NCBI GenBank assembly: GCA_017852835.1
Contig: JAFMKS010000017.1
Span: 1 to 38,485, forward strand
DNA: 38,485 nucleotides
Origin: Paracoccaceae bacterium
GTDB lineage: Bacteria > Pseudomonadota > Alphaproteobacteria > Rhodobacterales > Rhodobacteraceae
Direction: 5' to 3'
Part shown: piece by piece, positions 1-9,668 of the stretch
Numbering within the stretch: the stretch's first letter is position 1
Layout: each line of letters opens with the position of its first letter
The notes under the pieces: model-generated
Told to the model about the DNA's origin: nothing
The model's input: only the letters and a program-made list of their open reading frames with translations
Databases searched by the model: none
Made by a program: the position numbers and the translations under genes

Positions 1-92
1 TAGGTATCCATCACCATAACGTCGCCCGCGAACAAAGGCGTGCTTGCGAACAATGCGACACATGCCGCTGAGAGTAGGTTTCTAAGTTTCAT
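1..92 (-). CDS. PCu(A)C-type copper chaperone, N-terminal end only (gene runs off the left edge)
   Basis: The window holds only the first 30 codons of a minus-strand gene starting at the ATG at 92, with a good AGGAG ribosome site about 7 bases upstream. The visible protein is a classic Sec signal peptide: MKLRN, a hydrophobic core, then cleavage after LFA, followed by GDVMVMDT. A mature start of the form D/E-V/I-M-V-x-D is typical of periplasmic PCu(A)C (DUF461) copper chaperones, which deliver Cu(I) to cytochrome oxidase. The metal-binding residues lie outside the window, so the family call is inference from the N terminus. The partner gene ends 34 bases upstream at 127 and is also small and exported, consistent with a two-gene copper operon. 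Confidence 0.55.
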   Translation of the reverse strand, partial: MKLRNLLSAACVALFASTPLFAGDVMVMDT

Positions 93-126
93 TTTTATCT
101 CCTGATTTTTTGTGTTCGTTTTGAAA

Positions 127-483
127 TCAAGAGTAGAGGGGCGGACCCCGCTGCTGAAAACCGTCAAACACCACTGACGCGCGTTGGGCCTGATCGGTCC
201 AATATTGATGCACCTGCAAATGCGTATCGCGTAAAACCACCACACCCGTTGAAGCATCAACAAGCGCCAATACAGAAATACAATCGGGACACGTGATCTG
301 TCGCTCAATCGGATCACCATTGGCATCCAGCATGACCACAATCATCGAACCGCCGCTACAAACGGGAACGATATGGGCGACATCCTGTTGATGCGGCATC
401 GCATGGACGCGAGAAAACGCACCGATGATCATGGCAAGGATCAAACTTATGCGAAGTAAGGTAGGAATGGGGTCACCCGACAC
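127..483 (-). CDS. small exported protein with CxxC motif (DUF2946-like, possible copper role)
   Basis: Small secreted or periplasmic protein. A hydrophobic signal segment (LLRISLILAMIIGAF) ends at SRVHA, and the mature part has one isolated Cys (PVCSGG) and a CPDC motif. This resembles the short DUF2946-like proteins that sit beside copper chaperone genes in Rhodobacteraceae, and here it lies directly upstream of one. Biochemical function is unknown. The start is uncertain. An ATG at 525 exists, but it lies upstream of the rpmB terminator hairpin and would add a non-signal-like leader. I prefer the in-frame GTG at 483, which gives a normal signal peptide; no strong ribosome site is seen for either. 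Confidence 0.6.
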   Translation of the reverse strand: MSGDPIPTLLRISLILAMIIGAFSRVHAMPHQQDVAHIVPVCSGGSMIVVMLDANGDPIERQITCPDCISVLALVDASTGVVVLRDTHLQVHQYWTDQAQRASVVFDGFQQRGPPLYS

Positions 484-491
484 TAGGACAC

Positions 492-519
492 AAAAAACCC
501 TGCCACATTGCGACAGGGT
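492..519 (-). terminator. Rho-independent terminator of rpmB
   Basis: Read on the minus strand this is ACCCTGTC, a 7-base loop, then GGCAGGGT, followed by a run of six T. The 8-bp stem has one G-T pair. It starts about 25 bases after the rpmB stop, so it should end the ribosomal protein transcript before the exported CxxC protein gene. Confidence 0.8.
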
Positions 520-543
520 CTTCAATAAATCTTGGTGCGAAAC

Positions 544-828
544 TTACGCTGTTTGTGCTTTCGCGATCTCTTTTTTGATCTTTAGCGCATTGTCAGATAA
601 CTCACCGTCTTTTGCTTTCGCCAAAAACGCATCCAGACCACCACGATGATCAACAGAGCGAAGAGCCGCCGCAGAGATGCGCAACTTAAACCCACGGCCC
701 AATGTTTCAGACTGCAGTGTTACGTCGTTCAGGTTTGGCAAGAAGCGACGACGTGTTTTATTGTTGGCGTGGCTGACGTTGTTGCCAGTCATCGGGCCTT
801 TTCCAGTCAATTCGCAGCGTCGCGACAT
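544..828 (-). CDS. rpmB: 50S ribosomal protein L28
   Basis: Ribosomal protein bL28 of the large subunit, 94 residues. The N terminus [20 protein letters not shown] and the following [11 protein letters not shown] are diagnostic for the family. The long Lys/Arg-rich C-terminal half ([18 protein letters not shown]) is the form seen in alphaproteobacteria. The start at 828 is set by a GAGGAT ribosome site a few bases upstream; an in-frame extension to 954 would run back through the promoter and is rejected. It is a monocistronic unit, with its own promoter in the 223-bp gap after meaB and a strong terminator after the stop. Confidence 0.97.
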   Translation of the reverse strand: MSRRCELTGKGPMTGNNVSHANNKTRRRFLPNLNDVTLQSETLGRGFKLRISAAALRSVDHRGGLDAFLAKAKDGELSDNALKIKKEIAKAQTA

Positions 829-925
829 GATCTTATCCTCATCTATTTTCGTCTGACCTGCATCAATCGCTGGCCAATATAAAAAGGCGCCGCTAATGGG
901 GCCGCGCCGAAATTCAGTTCGTGTG

Positions 926-954
926 CTTCTATGTGCAAATCTGGGTAAGGTCAA
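926..954 (-). promoter_or_regulatory. probable housekeeping promoter of rpmB
   Basis: On the minus strand a -35 TTGACC (949-954) and a -10 TAGAAG (926-931) are separated by exactly 17 bases, giving a leader of roughly 90 bases before the rpmB ATG. The rest of the 829-1051 gap holds nothing else that I recognise. Confidence 0.55.
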
Positions 955-1051
955 GAAGCCAGAACCCGCAATTTACGAATTTTCAGGCCTTTGAATATTT
1001 ATAAACCTCACATCCGCGTTTTTAAGGGGTAAAAATTTGTCAATTGCTCGG

Positions 1052-2041
1052 TTAATCGAATCGTTTCGACTTTAAATCATTGACGAAAGAATCGGCTGCA
1101 AGAGATGCTGATATTTCCCCCGCCTGAATTGCGCGTTCTAACGCATCCATGCGTTCACGCGCCTCTGCACCATCCAGTTGTGACAGCAACATTTGGCGAA
1201 TATCCTCTTTGAACCAAAATGAAACTTGGCTTTGACGCGTATGGTCAAAATGTCCTTCAGCACGTCGCCAAGAGATCAATTCGTTGATTTTATCCCAGGC
1301 ATCTGACAGACCGTTTTCTTCAATCGCGGAGACCGTCATCGCCATGGGAAACCCGTCAGGATCATTGGGGCGGGATCGCAGAAGTCGCAGTGCGCCCGCG
1401 TAATCCGCACATGTTCGCGTCGCTGTTGCCTTTAAATCGCCATCCGCTTTGTTCACCAAAATCATATCGGCAATTTCCATGATGCCGCGTTTGACTCCCT
1501 GCAATTCATCGCCGCCAGCTGGCGCAAGCAGCAACAGAAACAAATCGGAAATCTGCGACACGATTGTTTCAGATTGCCCAACTCCAACCGTTTCAATCAA
1601 AACAACATCAAAACCAGCCGCCTCACAAATCGCAACAGCCTCACGGGTGCGACGCGCCACACCGCCAAGGTGCGATTGGCTCGGCGAAGGTCGAATAAAT
1701 GCATTTGGGTTGCGTGATAGCCGATCCATGCGTGTTTTATCACCTAATATGGACCCACCCGTGCGGGCAGAACTGGGATCAATCGCAAGGACCGCAACTT
1801 TCAATGCCTGATCTGTTAAATACGTGCCAAAGCTTTCGATAAAGGTTGATTTGCCCACACCGGGCGTTCCCGACAACCCGATGCGCAGGGCCTGACGGTT
1901 TGCCTTTGACGCCCCCTCGAGCAATTCCAACGCTGCTGCGCGGTGATCTGAACGCGAACTTTCGACCAATGTAATCGCTTTGGACAACGCACGGCGGTCC
2001 CCCGAAAGAAGCTTATCTAATTCAGTTTTTGAAATACCCAT
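1052..2041 (-). CDS. meaB: MeaB/ArgK-type G3E GTPase, chaperone of methylmalonyl-CoA mutase
   Basis: GTPase that guards and reloads adenosylcobalamin-dependent methylmalonyl-CoA mutase. The 329-residue length is normal for the family. Motifs in order: Walker [10 protein letters not shown] (58-66), the family signature [18 protein letters not shown] (about 89-105), ETVGVGQSE (150-158, switch region) and the base-binding NKAD (197-200). No mutase gene is visible in the window, so the partner must lie elsewhere. The gene is divergent from the DUF3108 gene, with about 100 bases between them. The cobU/cobC pair at the other end of the window is consistent with a B12-using organism. Confidence 0.93.
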   Translation of the reverse strand: MGISKTELDKLLSGDRRALSKAITLVESSRSDHRAAALELLEGASKANRQALRIGLSGTPGVGKSTFIESFGTYLTDQALKVAVLAIDPSSARTGGSILGDKTRMDRLSRNPNAFIRPSPSQSHLGGVARRTREAVAICEAAGFDVVLIETVGVGQSETIVSQISDLFLLLLAPAGGDELQGVKRGIMEIADMILVNKADGDLKATATRTCADYAGALRLLRSRPNDPDGFPMAMTVSAIEENGLSDAWDKINELISWRRAEGHFDHTRQSQVSFWFKEDIRQMLLSQLDGAEARERMDALERAIQAGEISASLAADSFVNDLKSKRFD

Positions 2042-2141
2042 TTCGGCAGCTTTCCGCAGAACACGATTGTGTAAGTTGACCTTTGGCTTCGTTTCTTGCC
2101 TTGATTACACGGGTAATGTCCAGTGCGCGGCGGGGTTTTAA

Positions 2142-2864
2142 GTGCAAAAAGTCAAAATTCGAAATCTAATTGGTGCAGCGAGTACCGCAGGTTTTGCGAT
2201 GATGTTCCAATCTGCGCAGGCTGAAACAACCCGGATGCATTTTGATGTGACGATCCTTGGGCTGAAAGCGGGCGAGTTGCGCTACACCCTGCAAAAGGAT
2301 GACACATCCTACGCGGCGTCGGGTTTGCTTTACCCAACGGGCCTTGCCGCAACGATGACAACATTTCTTTATGATGTGACTGTCACGGGATCGCATAAGG
2401 GCGATCAATATTTGCCATCGCGATATTCCGAAAAATCAGACACAGGTAAACGCAAAGAAGAGCGCGAAATCATCTATCGCTCTGGCGTTCCAAATATTCG
2501 CTCGGCAAAACTTGCGAAACCACATTGGTTGGATCCGAAAACGCAAAAAGGTACGTTGGACCCGATGACCGCGATTTTTGAAATCTTGCGCGATGTGGAG
2601 CATGGAAATCTGTGCGATCAGGATGTGACCCTATTTGATGGGGCACGTCGGGTTCGTATTTCCCTATCCAATCCCAAAGAGTCTGGAATGCGCGCCACAT
2701 GTGATGGGGTGTATAGTCGCGAAGGTGGATTTTCGAAGAACGAATTGAAGCAGGGAAAAACATTTCCCTTCACCATCACCTACAAAAAAACTGATCAAAA
2801 CTACTATTTTCAACGATTTGATGTGAAATCTGCACGTGGACGGGCGGCCTTTGTTCGTAGATAA
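2142..2864 (+). CDS. exported DUF3108-family protein
   Basis: Predicted periplasmic or outer-membrane-associated protein of 240 residues. It has a cleavable signal peptide ending near SAQA (about residue 27). It is followed by a beta-rich domain that begins MHFDVTILGLKAGELRYTL and contains YRSGVP and DPMTAIFEIL, which is the pattern of DUF3108 proteins. Molecular function is unknown. Translation starts at a GTG (2142), with only a weak G-rich ribosome site in front. The stop is 8 bases before hrpB, so the two are probably co-transcribed, although no functional link is known. Confidence 0.8.
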   Translation: MQKVKIRNLIGAASTAGFAMMFQSAQAETTRMHFDVTILGLKAGELRYTLQKDDTSYAASGLLYPTGLAATMTTFLYDVTVTGSHKGDQYLPSRYSEKSDTGKRKEEREIIYRSGVPNIRSAKLAKPHWLDPKTQKGTLDPMTAIFEILRDVEHGNLCDQDVTLFDGARRVRISLSNPKESGMRATCDGVYSREGGFSKNELKQGKTFPFTITYKKTDQNYYFQRFDVKSARGRAAFVRR

Positions 2865-2872
2865 CGCTATCT

Positions 2873-5293
2873 ATGAATGCCCAACTTCCGATTCACGATG
2901 TTCTGGATGATCTGATCCGCGCTGTGCAAGCCGAGCAGCGCGTAGTTTTATGCGCACCACCTGGTGCGGGGAAGACAACTGTTGTCCCCTTGGCCCTGTT
3001 GAACAAATGCGATTTTGAAGGAAAAATCATCATGCTAGAGCCGCGCCGTTTGGCGGCGCGCGCCGCTGCCGAGCGCATGGCCGCAATGCTATCTGAAAAG
3101 GTGGGGCAAACTATTGGATATCGCGTACGTGGGGATTCCAAATCAAGCAATACAACGAAGATCGAGGTTGTCACCGAAGGCATTCTTACACGTATGATCC
3201 AATCAGACCCAGAGCTTCAGGGGATATCCTGCGTCATTTTTGATGAATTTCATGAACGCTCTTTGAACGCTGATCTTGGACTGGCCCTCAGTTTGGAAAT
3301 ACGGGATGCCCTGCGCGATGATCTGCGGATCGTGGTGATGTCTGCGACACTGGATGCGGACCCTATTTCAAAATTGATGAGTGATGCACCTGTTGTCACG
3401 TCTGAAGGGCGCAGCTATCCTGTGACGCCGATCTGGCTGACGCGACCCGCCCCGACAAAACAACGCCTCGAAAACGGGATTAGCGAACTGATCCATCAGG
3501 CCTTAGAGCAGACCGATGGAAGCGTGTTGGTCTTTTTGCCGGGCGAGCGGGAAATTCGAAACGTCATGCGCGTCCTGTCGGATGATCTAACTCAGGATAT
3601 CGCCATCCATCCCCTATTCGGGGCCCTAGATTTTAAAGAACAGCATTTGGCCATTGCCCCGCCCCAAAAGGGACGCAAGGTGGTCTTGGCAACGTCGATT
3701 GCGGAAACATCCCTTACGATTGAGGGGATCACGGCCGTTGTCGATAGTGGATTGGCGCGTCGCGCAATTCATGATCCTGGGACAGGGATGTCGCGCCTGA
3801 TCACAACCAAAGCGTCCAAGGCCGAGGCAACACAGCGTATGGGCCGCGCGGGGCGTTTGTCGGAAGGCTGGTGTTTCAAATATTGGTCCCGCGCGGAAGA
3901 GGGACAGATGCCCAAATACGCGCTTGCAGAAATTGAACGCGCAGATCTAACAACATTTGCTCTGGACCTTGCTCAATGGGGAACCAATGAACATGATCTT
4001 GCCCTGCTGACCCAACCCAACCCAGCAACTTTAGAGGATGCACGAGCCGTGTTGAAGATGTTGGGCGCGTTGGATGAAACAGAGCGCATCACTGATCATG
4101 GTCGCGCCCTTTCGCGCGTGCCCGCACATCCCAGAATTGCTCATATGATCACATCGGCAGGCCATAACGCGACACTACCCGCGGCACTGCTTAGCGAACG
4201 GGATATACTGCAGAAATCGGGGCAAAGTGATTTCACCAAACGCATCCAAGCCATCGTGGATGACGATCTAAGTGTCCCCGAACCAACGCGCAATCGCATA
4301 AAATCAGAGGCCAAGCGGCTTACCCGATTTACGGGCCAAAATGACCCACGCTACAGCGTAGCTCAAATGCTTGCCTTGGCCTTTCCTGATCGAATCGGGG
4401 CACGGCGTAGCGGGAAAGCCCCGCGTTTCATTCTGTCAGGCGGCAAAGGCGCAATTATGCGGGATGAAGACGCGCTGGCCTCTCAGCGCTACATCGTAGC
4501 GATTGAGCTAGATGGCGATCCAAGAGAGGCGCAAATACGCCTTGCCCTGCCAATAACAGACGGCGAAATTCGTGATCTATTTAACGATCAAATTCATTGG
4601 AAAACCGTCTGTGAATGGTCAAAACGCGATGGGCGGGTGGTGGCCCGCAAACGGGAATATTTTGGCACCATCATCCTAAATGATCAAATATGGAAAGACG
4701 TGGGTGATGCGGAATTGGCAGCAGCAATGTTGGATGGCGTGCGCGAATTGGGGCTGACACTAACACCCAGCGCAGCGCGATTTTTAGCACGTGTTCGGCT
4801 TGCACCAGATGCCTTTCCAGGGTTTGACGAAGGAACGCTATTGCAGGAACTGGAGGATTGGTTATCGCCGTATCTAACAGGGATAACAACATCGGAGGCC
4901 TGGCGTAAATTTGATATCAAACCCGGGTTAGAGGCCAGATTGAGTTGGGATCAACAAAGCAAATTAGATCGCTTGGCCCCCAGTCACTTCACAACCCCAC
5001 TTGGGCGCAAAATCCCCATTGATTACGATGGTGAACACCCACAGATCGCATTGCGCCTTCAGGAAATGTTTGGACAGGTGACACACCCGCAGGTCTTGGG
5101 CAAACCTTTGCGCGTTACCTTGCTTTCTCCTGCGGGGCGTCCCGTTCAAACGACGTTGGACATCCCAGGTTTTTGGGCGACAAGTTATGCAGATGTGCGC
5201 AAAGACATGCGTGGGCGATACCCAAAACATCCGTGGCCCGAAGATCCAACCCAGGCTGATCCAACACTGCGTGCAAAACCTCGTGGTAAGTAA
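2873..5293 (+). CDS. hrpB: ATP-dependent RNA helicase HrpB
   Basis: Superfamily 2 DExH helicase of 806 residues, the usual HrpB length. Visible motifs: Walker A APPGAGKTT (28-36), DEFH box followed by ER (124-129; DEFH rather than DEAH is normal for HrpB), SAT (157-159), a C-terminal helicase domain ending in QRMGRAGR, and the HrpB-specific C-terminal domain to the end. HrpB is annotated as a helicase, but its physiological substrate is poorly defined in most bacteria. It sits 8 bases behind the DUF3108 gene and ends 7 bases before the convergent truA stop. Confidence 0.94.
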   Translation: MNAQLPIHDVLDDLIRAVQAEQRVVLCAPPGAGKTTVVPLALLNKCDFEGKIIMLEPRRLAARAAAERMAAMLSEKVGQTIGYRVRGDSKSSNTTKIEVVTEGILTRMIQSDPELQGISCVIFDEFHERSLNADLGLALSLEIRDALRDDLRIVVMSATLDADPISKLMSDAPVVTSEGRSYPVTPIWLTRPAPTKQRLENGISELIHQALEQTDGSVLVFLPGEREIRNVMRVLSDDLTQDIAIHPLFGALDFKEQHLAIAPPQKGRKVVLATSIAETSLTIEGITAVVDSGLARRAIHDPGTGMSRLITTKASKAEATQRMGRAGRLSEGWCFKYWSRAEEGQMPKYALAEIERADLTTFALDLAQWGTNEHDLALLTQPNPATLEDARAVLKMLGALDETERITDHGRALSRVPAHPRIAHMITSAGHNATLPAALLSERDILQKSGQSDFTKRIQAIVDDDLSVPEPTRNRIKSEAKRLTRFTGQNDPRYSVAQMLALAFPDRIGARRSGKAPRFILSGGKGAIMRDEDALASQRYIVAIELDGDPREAQIRLALPITDGEIRDLFNDQIHWKTVCEWSKRDGRVVARKREYFGTIILNDQIWKDVGDAELAAAMLDGVRELGLTLTPSAARFLARVRLAPDAFPGFDEGTLLQELEDWLSPYLTGITTSEAWRKFDIKPGLEARLSWDQQSKLDRLAPSHFTTPLGRKIPIDYDGEHPQIALRLQEMFGQVTHPQVLGKPLRVTLLSPAGRPVQTTLDIPGFWATSYADVRKDMRGRYPKHPWPEDPTQADPTLRAKPRGK

Positions 5294-5300
5294 TTAAAGC

Positions 5301-6068
5301 TTAGGCAAACGGGTCCTTAGGATAGCGCACACCCGCCAAATATAATCCCTGCGGCGGCGAAACGGGGCCGCAGGCCGCGCGTTCACATGCATCAAGCGCC
5401 GTTTTCACATCAATCGGATCCCATGCACCTGCGCCAACGCGCTCAAGTGTTCCGACAAAACTGCGTACTTGATTATGCAAAAAACTGCGCGCCCGCACGA
5501 AAAAACGGATTTCGGGGCCGGACCATCCGTCAATTTTCGTGACGGTTAATTCATCCAATGTTTTGATAGGGCTTTCCGCCTGACAGATCGAAGATCGGAA
5601 AGTTGTAAAATCATGCAAACCCAGCAGATGATTGGCCCCCTCTTGCATTGCGTCGGGGTCCAAATCGTGATTAACCTGCCAGATCATACCCGCATCATGT
5701 GTCGCGGGTGCACGGCGACACAGCAGGCGAAATACATATTGCCGTTCCACCGCACTAAATCGGGCGTGCCAATCTGCATCAACTTGGGCACAAGCTGTGA
5801 TCGACACGGGCAAGGGTTTCAGATGATAATTCAGCGCCTCGGACAATCGAAACGGATTCCAATCCTTTTCCATGTCACAGTGCGCAACCTGTGCGGTGGC
5901 ATGCACACCTGCATCCGTGCGACCCGCTGCGGCAATCGTATGCGCACGCTGTTCCAATTTGGCCAAGGCATCCTCGATCGCGCCCTGAACTGAGGGTTGA
6001 TCAGCCTGCCGTTGCCAACCCGCGAAAGGGGCGCCGTGATATTCAACTTTTAATGCGTATCGGTTCAT
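5301..6068 (-). CDS. truA: tRNA pseudouridine(38-40) synthase TruA
   Basis: Isomerises uridines 38-40 in the tRNA anticodon arm. The protein has 255 residues. The catalytic aspartate is in [11 protein letters not shown] (Asp52), and the N terminus [12 protein letters not shown] with FAGWQRQ is typical. I chose the ATG at 6068. A longer in-frame version to 6170 adds 34 residues without family similarity. The gene converges with hrpB and diverges from the damaged ycjX remnant. Confidence 0.95.
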   Translation of the reverse strand: MNRYALKVEYHGAPFAGWQRQADQPSVQGAIEDALAKLEQRAHTIAAAGRTDAGVHATAQVAHCDMEKDWNPFRLSEALNYHLKPLPVSITACAQVDADWHARFSAVERQYVFRLLCRRAPATHDAGMIWQVNHDLDPDAMQEGANHLLGLHDFTTFRSSICQAESPIKTLDELTVTKIDGWSGPEIRFFVRARSFLHNQVRSFVGTLERVGAGAWDPIDVKTALDACERAACGPVSPPQGLYLAGVRYPKDPFA

Positions 6069-6162
6069 AGTTGCCCAGATACCGCAAATTTTCCCCCTGT
6101 CCAACCTGTTGAATTGAACAGGCCCTTTCCCTGTATGATACATGAACAAAAGGGACCTGGAT

Positions 6163-7110
6163 ATGGGCAATTACGGACATTGGGTATCGCATTATCGATG
6201 GTGTTGATGCATTGGGCACACAGATGTCTGACACCGTATTTGGTGCTCCTATTCGATTGGGTGTTACGGGACTGGCACGATCAGGCAAGACCGTTTTCAT
6301 AACCTCTTTGATCGCAAATTTATTATCAGGCGCAAAGTTACCTCAGTTTGTGGCAAGCGCTCAGGATCGCATTGAACTTGCCTATCTCAACCCACAGCCA
6401 AACGACACGATTGCGCGGTTTGACTATGAAACGCATTTAGCGCAACTGTACGCACATCCCCCAACTTGGCCCGATAACACCAAGGGGATCAGCACCCTGC
6501 GCTTAACCCTAAAACTGCGACCGACAGGGTTGCTTTCGGGTCTGCGTGGAGCTGTCGAAGAACATATCGACATTGTGGATTACCCTGGTGAATGGCTTCT
6601 TGATCTGGGTTTGATGGATAAATCCTATGAGGAATGGAGCAAAGATGTGCTTCACCGAATGGCAAACCGTTCCTTTGGCGCAGACTATGTAAATGCGCTG
6701 CCTGCCAAGTTGCCACCGTCACGGCGATGGTGCCAATCCCATGGATTGATATGTTGGCGGCCTTTGGCACAAACCTCCGAATGATCCGTCGCATTGGAGA
6801 AATCTATGGTGGGCGCTCTGGGCCCATTGGTTCATGGCGCCTGCTGCGGTCCGTCTCGGCACATCTGATGGCCACAGGGGCATTGGCGGTTGGGGATGAC
6901 TGGCTCGGCTCTGTTTTTGGCGGCAGTTTGTTGTCGCGCCTATCGCGCCGATTTGGTGAAGGCATGGTGAATGCCGCCCTGACGGCACGTGTTGGCCGAG
7001 CGGCGATTGATGTGTGTCGCCCACTGCCCTTTATCATGCAAGAACGCCCAAAAATCAGTGTCGTGTTACGTCGTGCTTTGACGGGTATTTTTGATGAAAC
7101 ACCCGATTAA
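6163..7110 (+). pseudogene. ycjX-ycjF remnant fused by internal deletion
   Basis: Two neighbouring genes have collapsed into one ruin. The first part (about 6170-6690) is the N-terminal third of a YcjX/DUF463 P-loop protein, with Walker A GLARSGKT and Walker B IVDYPGEW. From about 6700 to 7110 the sequence, in another frame, is the C-terminal part of a YcjF/DUF697 membrane protein: QVATVTAMVP, NLRMIRRIGEIYGGR, then RFGEGMVNAALTARVG and VCRPLPF. The missing stretch is the end of YcjX and the start of YcjF, and the join lies near 6690-6706. The front also looks shifted. The ATG at 6163 has an AGGGA site, but its frame dies quickly, while the matching frame ([11 protein letters not shown]) lacks a start. 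One surplus G in the GGG at 6165-6167 would explain this. Each intact family member is normally longer than its surviving piece here. Confidence 0.85.
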
Positions 7111-7595
7111 ATTTCGGATTTTTCTACGGGACCCTTTATTTCCACCCATGCATTTTCACGCAACGCAAGGCCCAGCACACGATCGGGATTTGTAGGGTGC
7201 GGCATGATCACATCAGATAGTTTTTGAAACCCAAACCGCGAATAATAGGGTGCGTCCCCCACCAGCAAAATACGTTCCCAGCCAATCGCCGATGCGATTT
7301 GAATGCTTTCACGGATTAGCAATCCACCCAACCCTTCACCCTGCCGCGTGGGGTGAACAGCGACGGGACCCAACAATAGGGCATAATCGTTCCCTATGCG
7401 CACGGGCCAATGGCGAATGGCGCCTGCCAAAATATGATCTGGGTCCCGAGCAATCAATGATAACTCACGAACTGGATCAACGCTTTCGCGCAGTCGATAA
7501 GACGACAATGCCGTCCGACCCGGGGCAAAACACAGATCATAAAGGGCCTCAACCTCCCACCAATCTGCCGCTGTTTCTTGTGTGATGTGGAACAC
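7107..7595 (-). CDS. GNAT-family N-acetyltransferase
   Basis: Acetyl-CoA-dependent acetyltransferase of 162 residues; substrate unknown. The acetyl-CoA binding motif A is RQGEGLGG (84-91), preceded by LLLGPVAVHP, and the C-terminal half has the GDAPYYSRFGF segment common in the YhbS-like branch. It overlaps the stop of the ycjX/ycjF remnant by 4 bases, tail to tail. A GNAT gene facing ycjF is a familiar arrangement in this family, which suggests the original order persists and only the ycj genes decayed. Confidence 0.87.
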   Translation of the reverse strand: MFHITQETAADWWEVEALYDLCFAPGRTALSSYRLRESVDPVRELSLIARDPDHILAGAIRHWPVRIGNDYALLLGPVAVHPTRQGEGLGGLLIRESIQIASAIGWERILLVGDAPYYSRFGFQKLSDVIMPHPTNPDRVLGLALRENAWVEIKGPVEKSEI

Positions 7596-7673
7596 TCACA
7601 CCCCCTGTGCGAAAATTATGACTAGAATGCTGCCTAACACGGCACTAAGTCGGTAGCAAATAGGAGAACGCAG

Positions 7674-8279
7674 ATGTTTTACGAACCCCGAAATGGCCAT
7701 GGCCTGCCACACAATCCATTCAACGCAATCGTAACCCCACGCCCCATTGGTTGGATTTCAACCCGCAGCGCGGACGGGATTGACAACCTAGCGCCGTATT
7801 CGTTTTTCAACGCCGTGGCCTATACGCCCCCACAGGTCATGTTCGCATCGACATCGTCGAAGCCAGATCAGGATGACACAAAGGATTCTGTGGCCAACAT
7901 CCGCGATACAGGCGTGTTTTGTGTGAATGTGGTTTCCTATGAATTGCGGGATGCCATGAACAAAACATCTGCGACGCTGCCGAAAGACATGGACGAATTT
8001 GACGCCGCTGGGTTGGAAAAGGCAGAAAGCCAAATTATCAATTGCCCGCGTGTCGCGATTGCACCTGCAACGTTTGAATGCCGACTAACGCAAATCGTGC
8101 AACTTGAGGGGCAATCAAATCACGCGGTCTTTGGCGAAGTTGTCGGAGTGCACATGAACGATGCATTCATCGAAGATGGCAAATTTGATGTGACCAAATT
8201 TATTCCCCTTAGCCGCCTTGGATACCGTGATTATTCGATGGTCGACAAAACCTTTACCCTCGCACGCCCAGACGATTAA
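7674..8279 (+). CDS. flavin reductase-family protein (FMN-binding split barrel)
   Basis: Protein of 201 residues with the flavin reductase-like FMN-binding fold. The N-terminal part reads IVTPRPIGWISTR, then NLAPYSFFNAVAYTPPQVMFAS, both characteristic of the family, and FCVNVVS follows. Members bind FMN, and some reduce flavins for partner oxygenases. No oxygenase is adjacent, so the role is open. A clear AGGAG site lies upstream of the ATG at 7674, and a hairpin terminator follows the gene at 8355. Confidence 0.85.
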   Translation: MFYEPRNGHGLPHNPFNAIVTPRPIGWISTRSADGIDNLAPYSFFNAVAYTPPQVMFASTSSKPDQDDTKDSVANIRDTGVFCVNVVSYELRDAMNKTSATLPKDMDEFDAAGLEKAESQIINCPRVAIAPATFECRLTQIVQLEGQSNHAVFGEVVGVHMNDAFIEDGKFDVTKFIPLSRLGYRDYSMVDKTFTLARPDD

Positions 8280-8354
8280 GCTTGCATTTCGCGGGTCGTG
8301 GGTCTAACTGCGATCACATGATAACAGCGAACACGCCATATTGCTTGCGACGCC

Positions 8355-8386
8355 GACGCCACTGATCCAGTGGCGTTGCCTTTTGT
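8355..8386 (+). terminator. Rho-independent terminator after the flavin reductase-family gene
   Basis: ACGCCACTG, loop ATC, CAGTGGCGT, then TGCCTTTTGTT. The 9-bp stem with a T-rich tail lies about 75 bases after the stop at 8279. The rest of the 8280-8475 gap holds the argD upstream region. A TTGACT near 8435 may belong to its promoter, but I cannot place a convincing -10. Confidence 0.7.
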
Positions 8387-8475
8387 TATCTGCGCAAATA
8401 TGCGCGAAACCCTCCTAATTGATTGACTTGTCCATGCCCATACTGCACGAAAAGGACTCTAACTTTTAAAGGATT

Positions 8476-9651
8476 ATGACGATGATTGCGTCCGTTCTAC
8501 CAACATATGCACGTGCACCTTTGAATTTTGTAAAAGGTGAAGGAACTTGGTTGATCGAGGCAGATGGACGTCGATTTTTGGATTTGGGCGCAGGTATTGC
8601 GGTGAATGCATTGGGCCATGCGCATCCCGAATTGGTCACAGCCTTGAGCGATCAAGCACAAAACCTGTGGCATGTGTCAAATTTATACGAGATCCCAAAT
8701 CAACAACGTCTTGCAGATCAATTAGTGTCATTGACCTTTGCCGATACGGTATTTTTTACCAATTCTGGCACAGAAAGCTGTGAATTGGCGGTAAAAATGG
8801 CCCGTAAATATTGGTATGAGAGGGGCCAGCCAGAGCGCGTTGAAATTATCACATTTGAAGGATCCTTTCACGGCCGCTCCTCTGCCGGTATTGCGGCGGC
8901 GGGGTCCGAAAAAATGACAAGGGGTTTTGGCCCACTGCTTCCTGGGTTTGTGCATCTAAAATGGAACGATCACGATGCAATAAAGGCAGCCATATCGGAC
9001 AAAACCGCTGCGATTATGATTGAACCGATCCAAGGTGAGGGTGGTATTCGCCCCGTTCCTGAGCAGTGTCTCAAGGGTCTGCGCGATCTTTGCGATGAAC
9101 ACGGTCTACTCTTGATTTTTGATGAGGTGCAATGCGGCGTTGGTCGGACAGGCAAATTATTTGCACATGAATGGGCGGCTATCGATCCGGATATCATGAT
9201 GGTGGCCAAGGGGATCGGAGGTGGTTTCCCACTAGGTGCTGTTTTGGCAAAAGAAGACGCCGCATTCGGTATGACTACGGGCACACATGGATCTACCTAT
9301 GGCGGCAACCCGCTGGGCTGCGCGGTTGGCAACAAAGTTTTGGAATTGGTTGGTGACGCGGAATTTTTGAACGAGGTCGCCGAAAAAGCCGCCTTTTTTA
9401 AAGCAGGGCTTGAGGATTTGGTGGGCCGGCATCCAAATACCTTCAAATCAGTGCGTGGCAAAGGATTGATGATGGGTTTGGAATGCGCCGTGCCCAATAT
9501 GGATTTTGTGAATGCTGGGTATGATGCGCTGATCCTGACGGTGCCTGCGGGGGACAACGTGGTGCGATTTGTTCCCGCGCTGACGATCACAAAAGAAGAA
9601 ATTGACGAAGCGCTTGCACGCCTCTCCTCCGCAGCACAAAGCCTCGGATAA
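8476..9651 (+). CDS. argD: acetylornithine aminotransferase (class III PLP enzyme)
   Basis: Converts N-acetylglutamate semialdehyde to N-acetylornithine in arginine synthesis. It has 391 residues, normal for ArgD. Visible residues: the NSGTE phosphate-binding loop (96-100), FEGSFHGRS (127-135), the DEVQ motif (216-219), and the PLP-binding lysine in [15 protein letters not shown] (Lys245). The ATG at 8476 has an AAAGGA site. argF starts 17 bases after the stop, giving an argD-argF operon, which strengthens ArgD over other class III aminotransferases of similar sequence. It may also act on succinyl-diaminopimelate. Confidence 0.93.
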   Translation: MTMIASVLPTYARAPLNFVKGEGTWLIEADGRRFLDLGAGIAVNALGHAHPELVTALSDQAQNLWHVSNLYEIPNQQRLADQLVSLTFADTVFFTNSGTESCELAVKMARKYWYERGQPERVEIITFEGSFHGRSSAGIAAAGSEKMTRGFGPLLPGFVHLKWNDHDAIKAAISDKTAAIMIEPIQGEGGIRPVPEQCLKGLRDLCDEHGLLLIFDEVQCGVGRTGKLFAHEWAAIDPDIMMVAKGIGGGFPLGAVLAKEDAAFGMTTGTHGSTYGGNPLGCAVGNKVLELVGDAEFLNEVAEKAAFFKAGLEDLVGRHPNTFKSVRGKGLMMGLECAVPNMDFVNAGYDALILTVPAGDNVVRFVPALTITKEEIDEALARLSSAAQSLG

Positions 9652-9668
9652 GTACGAAAGACATAACG

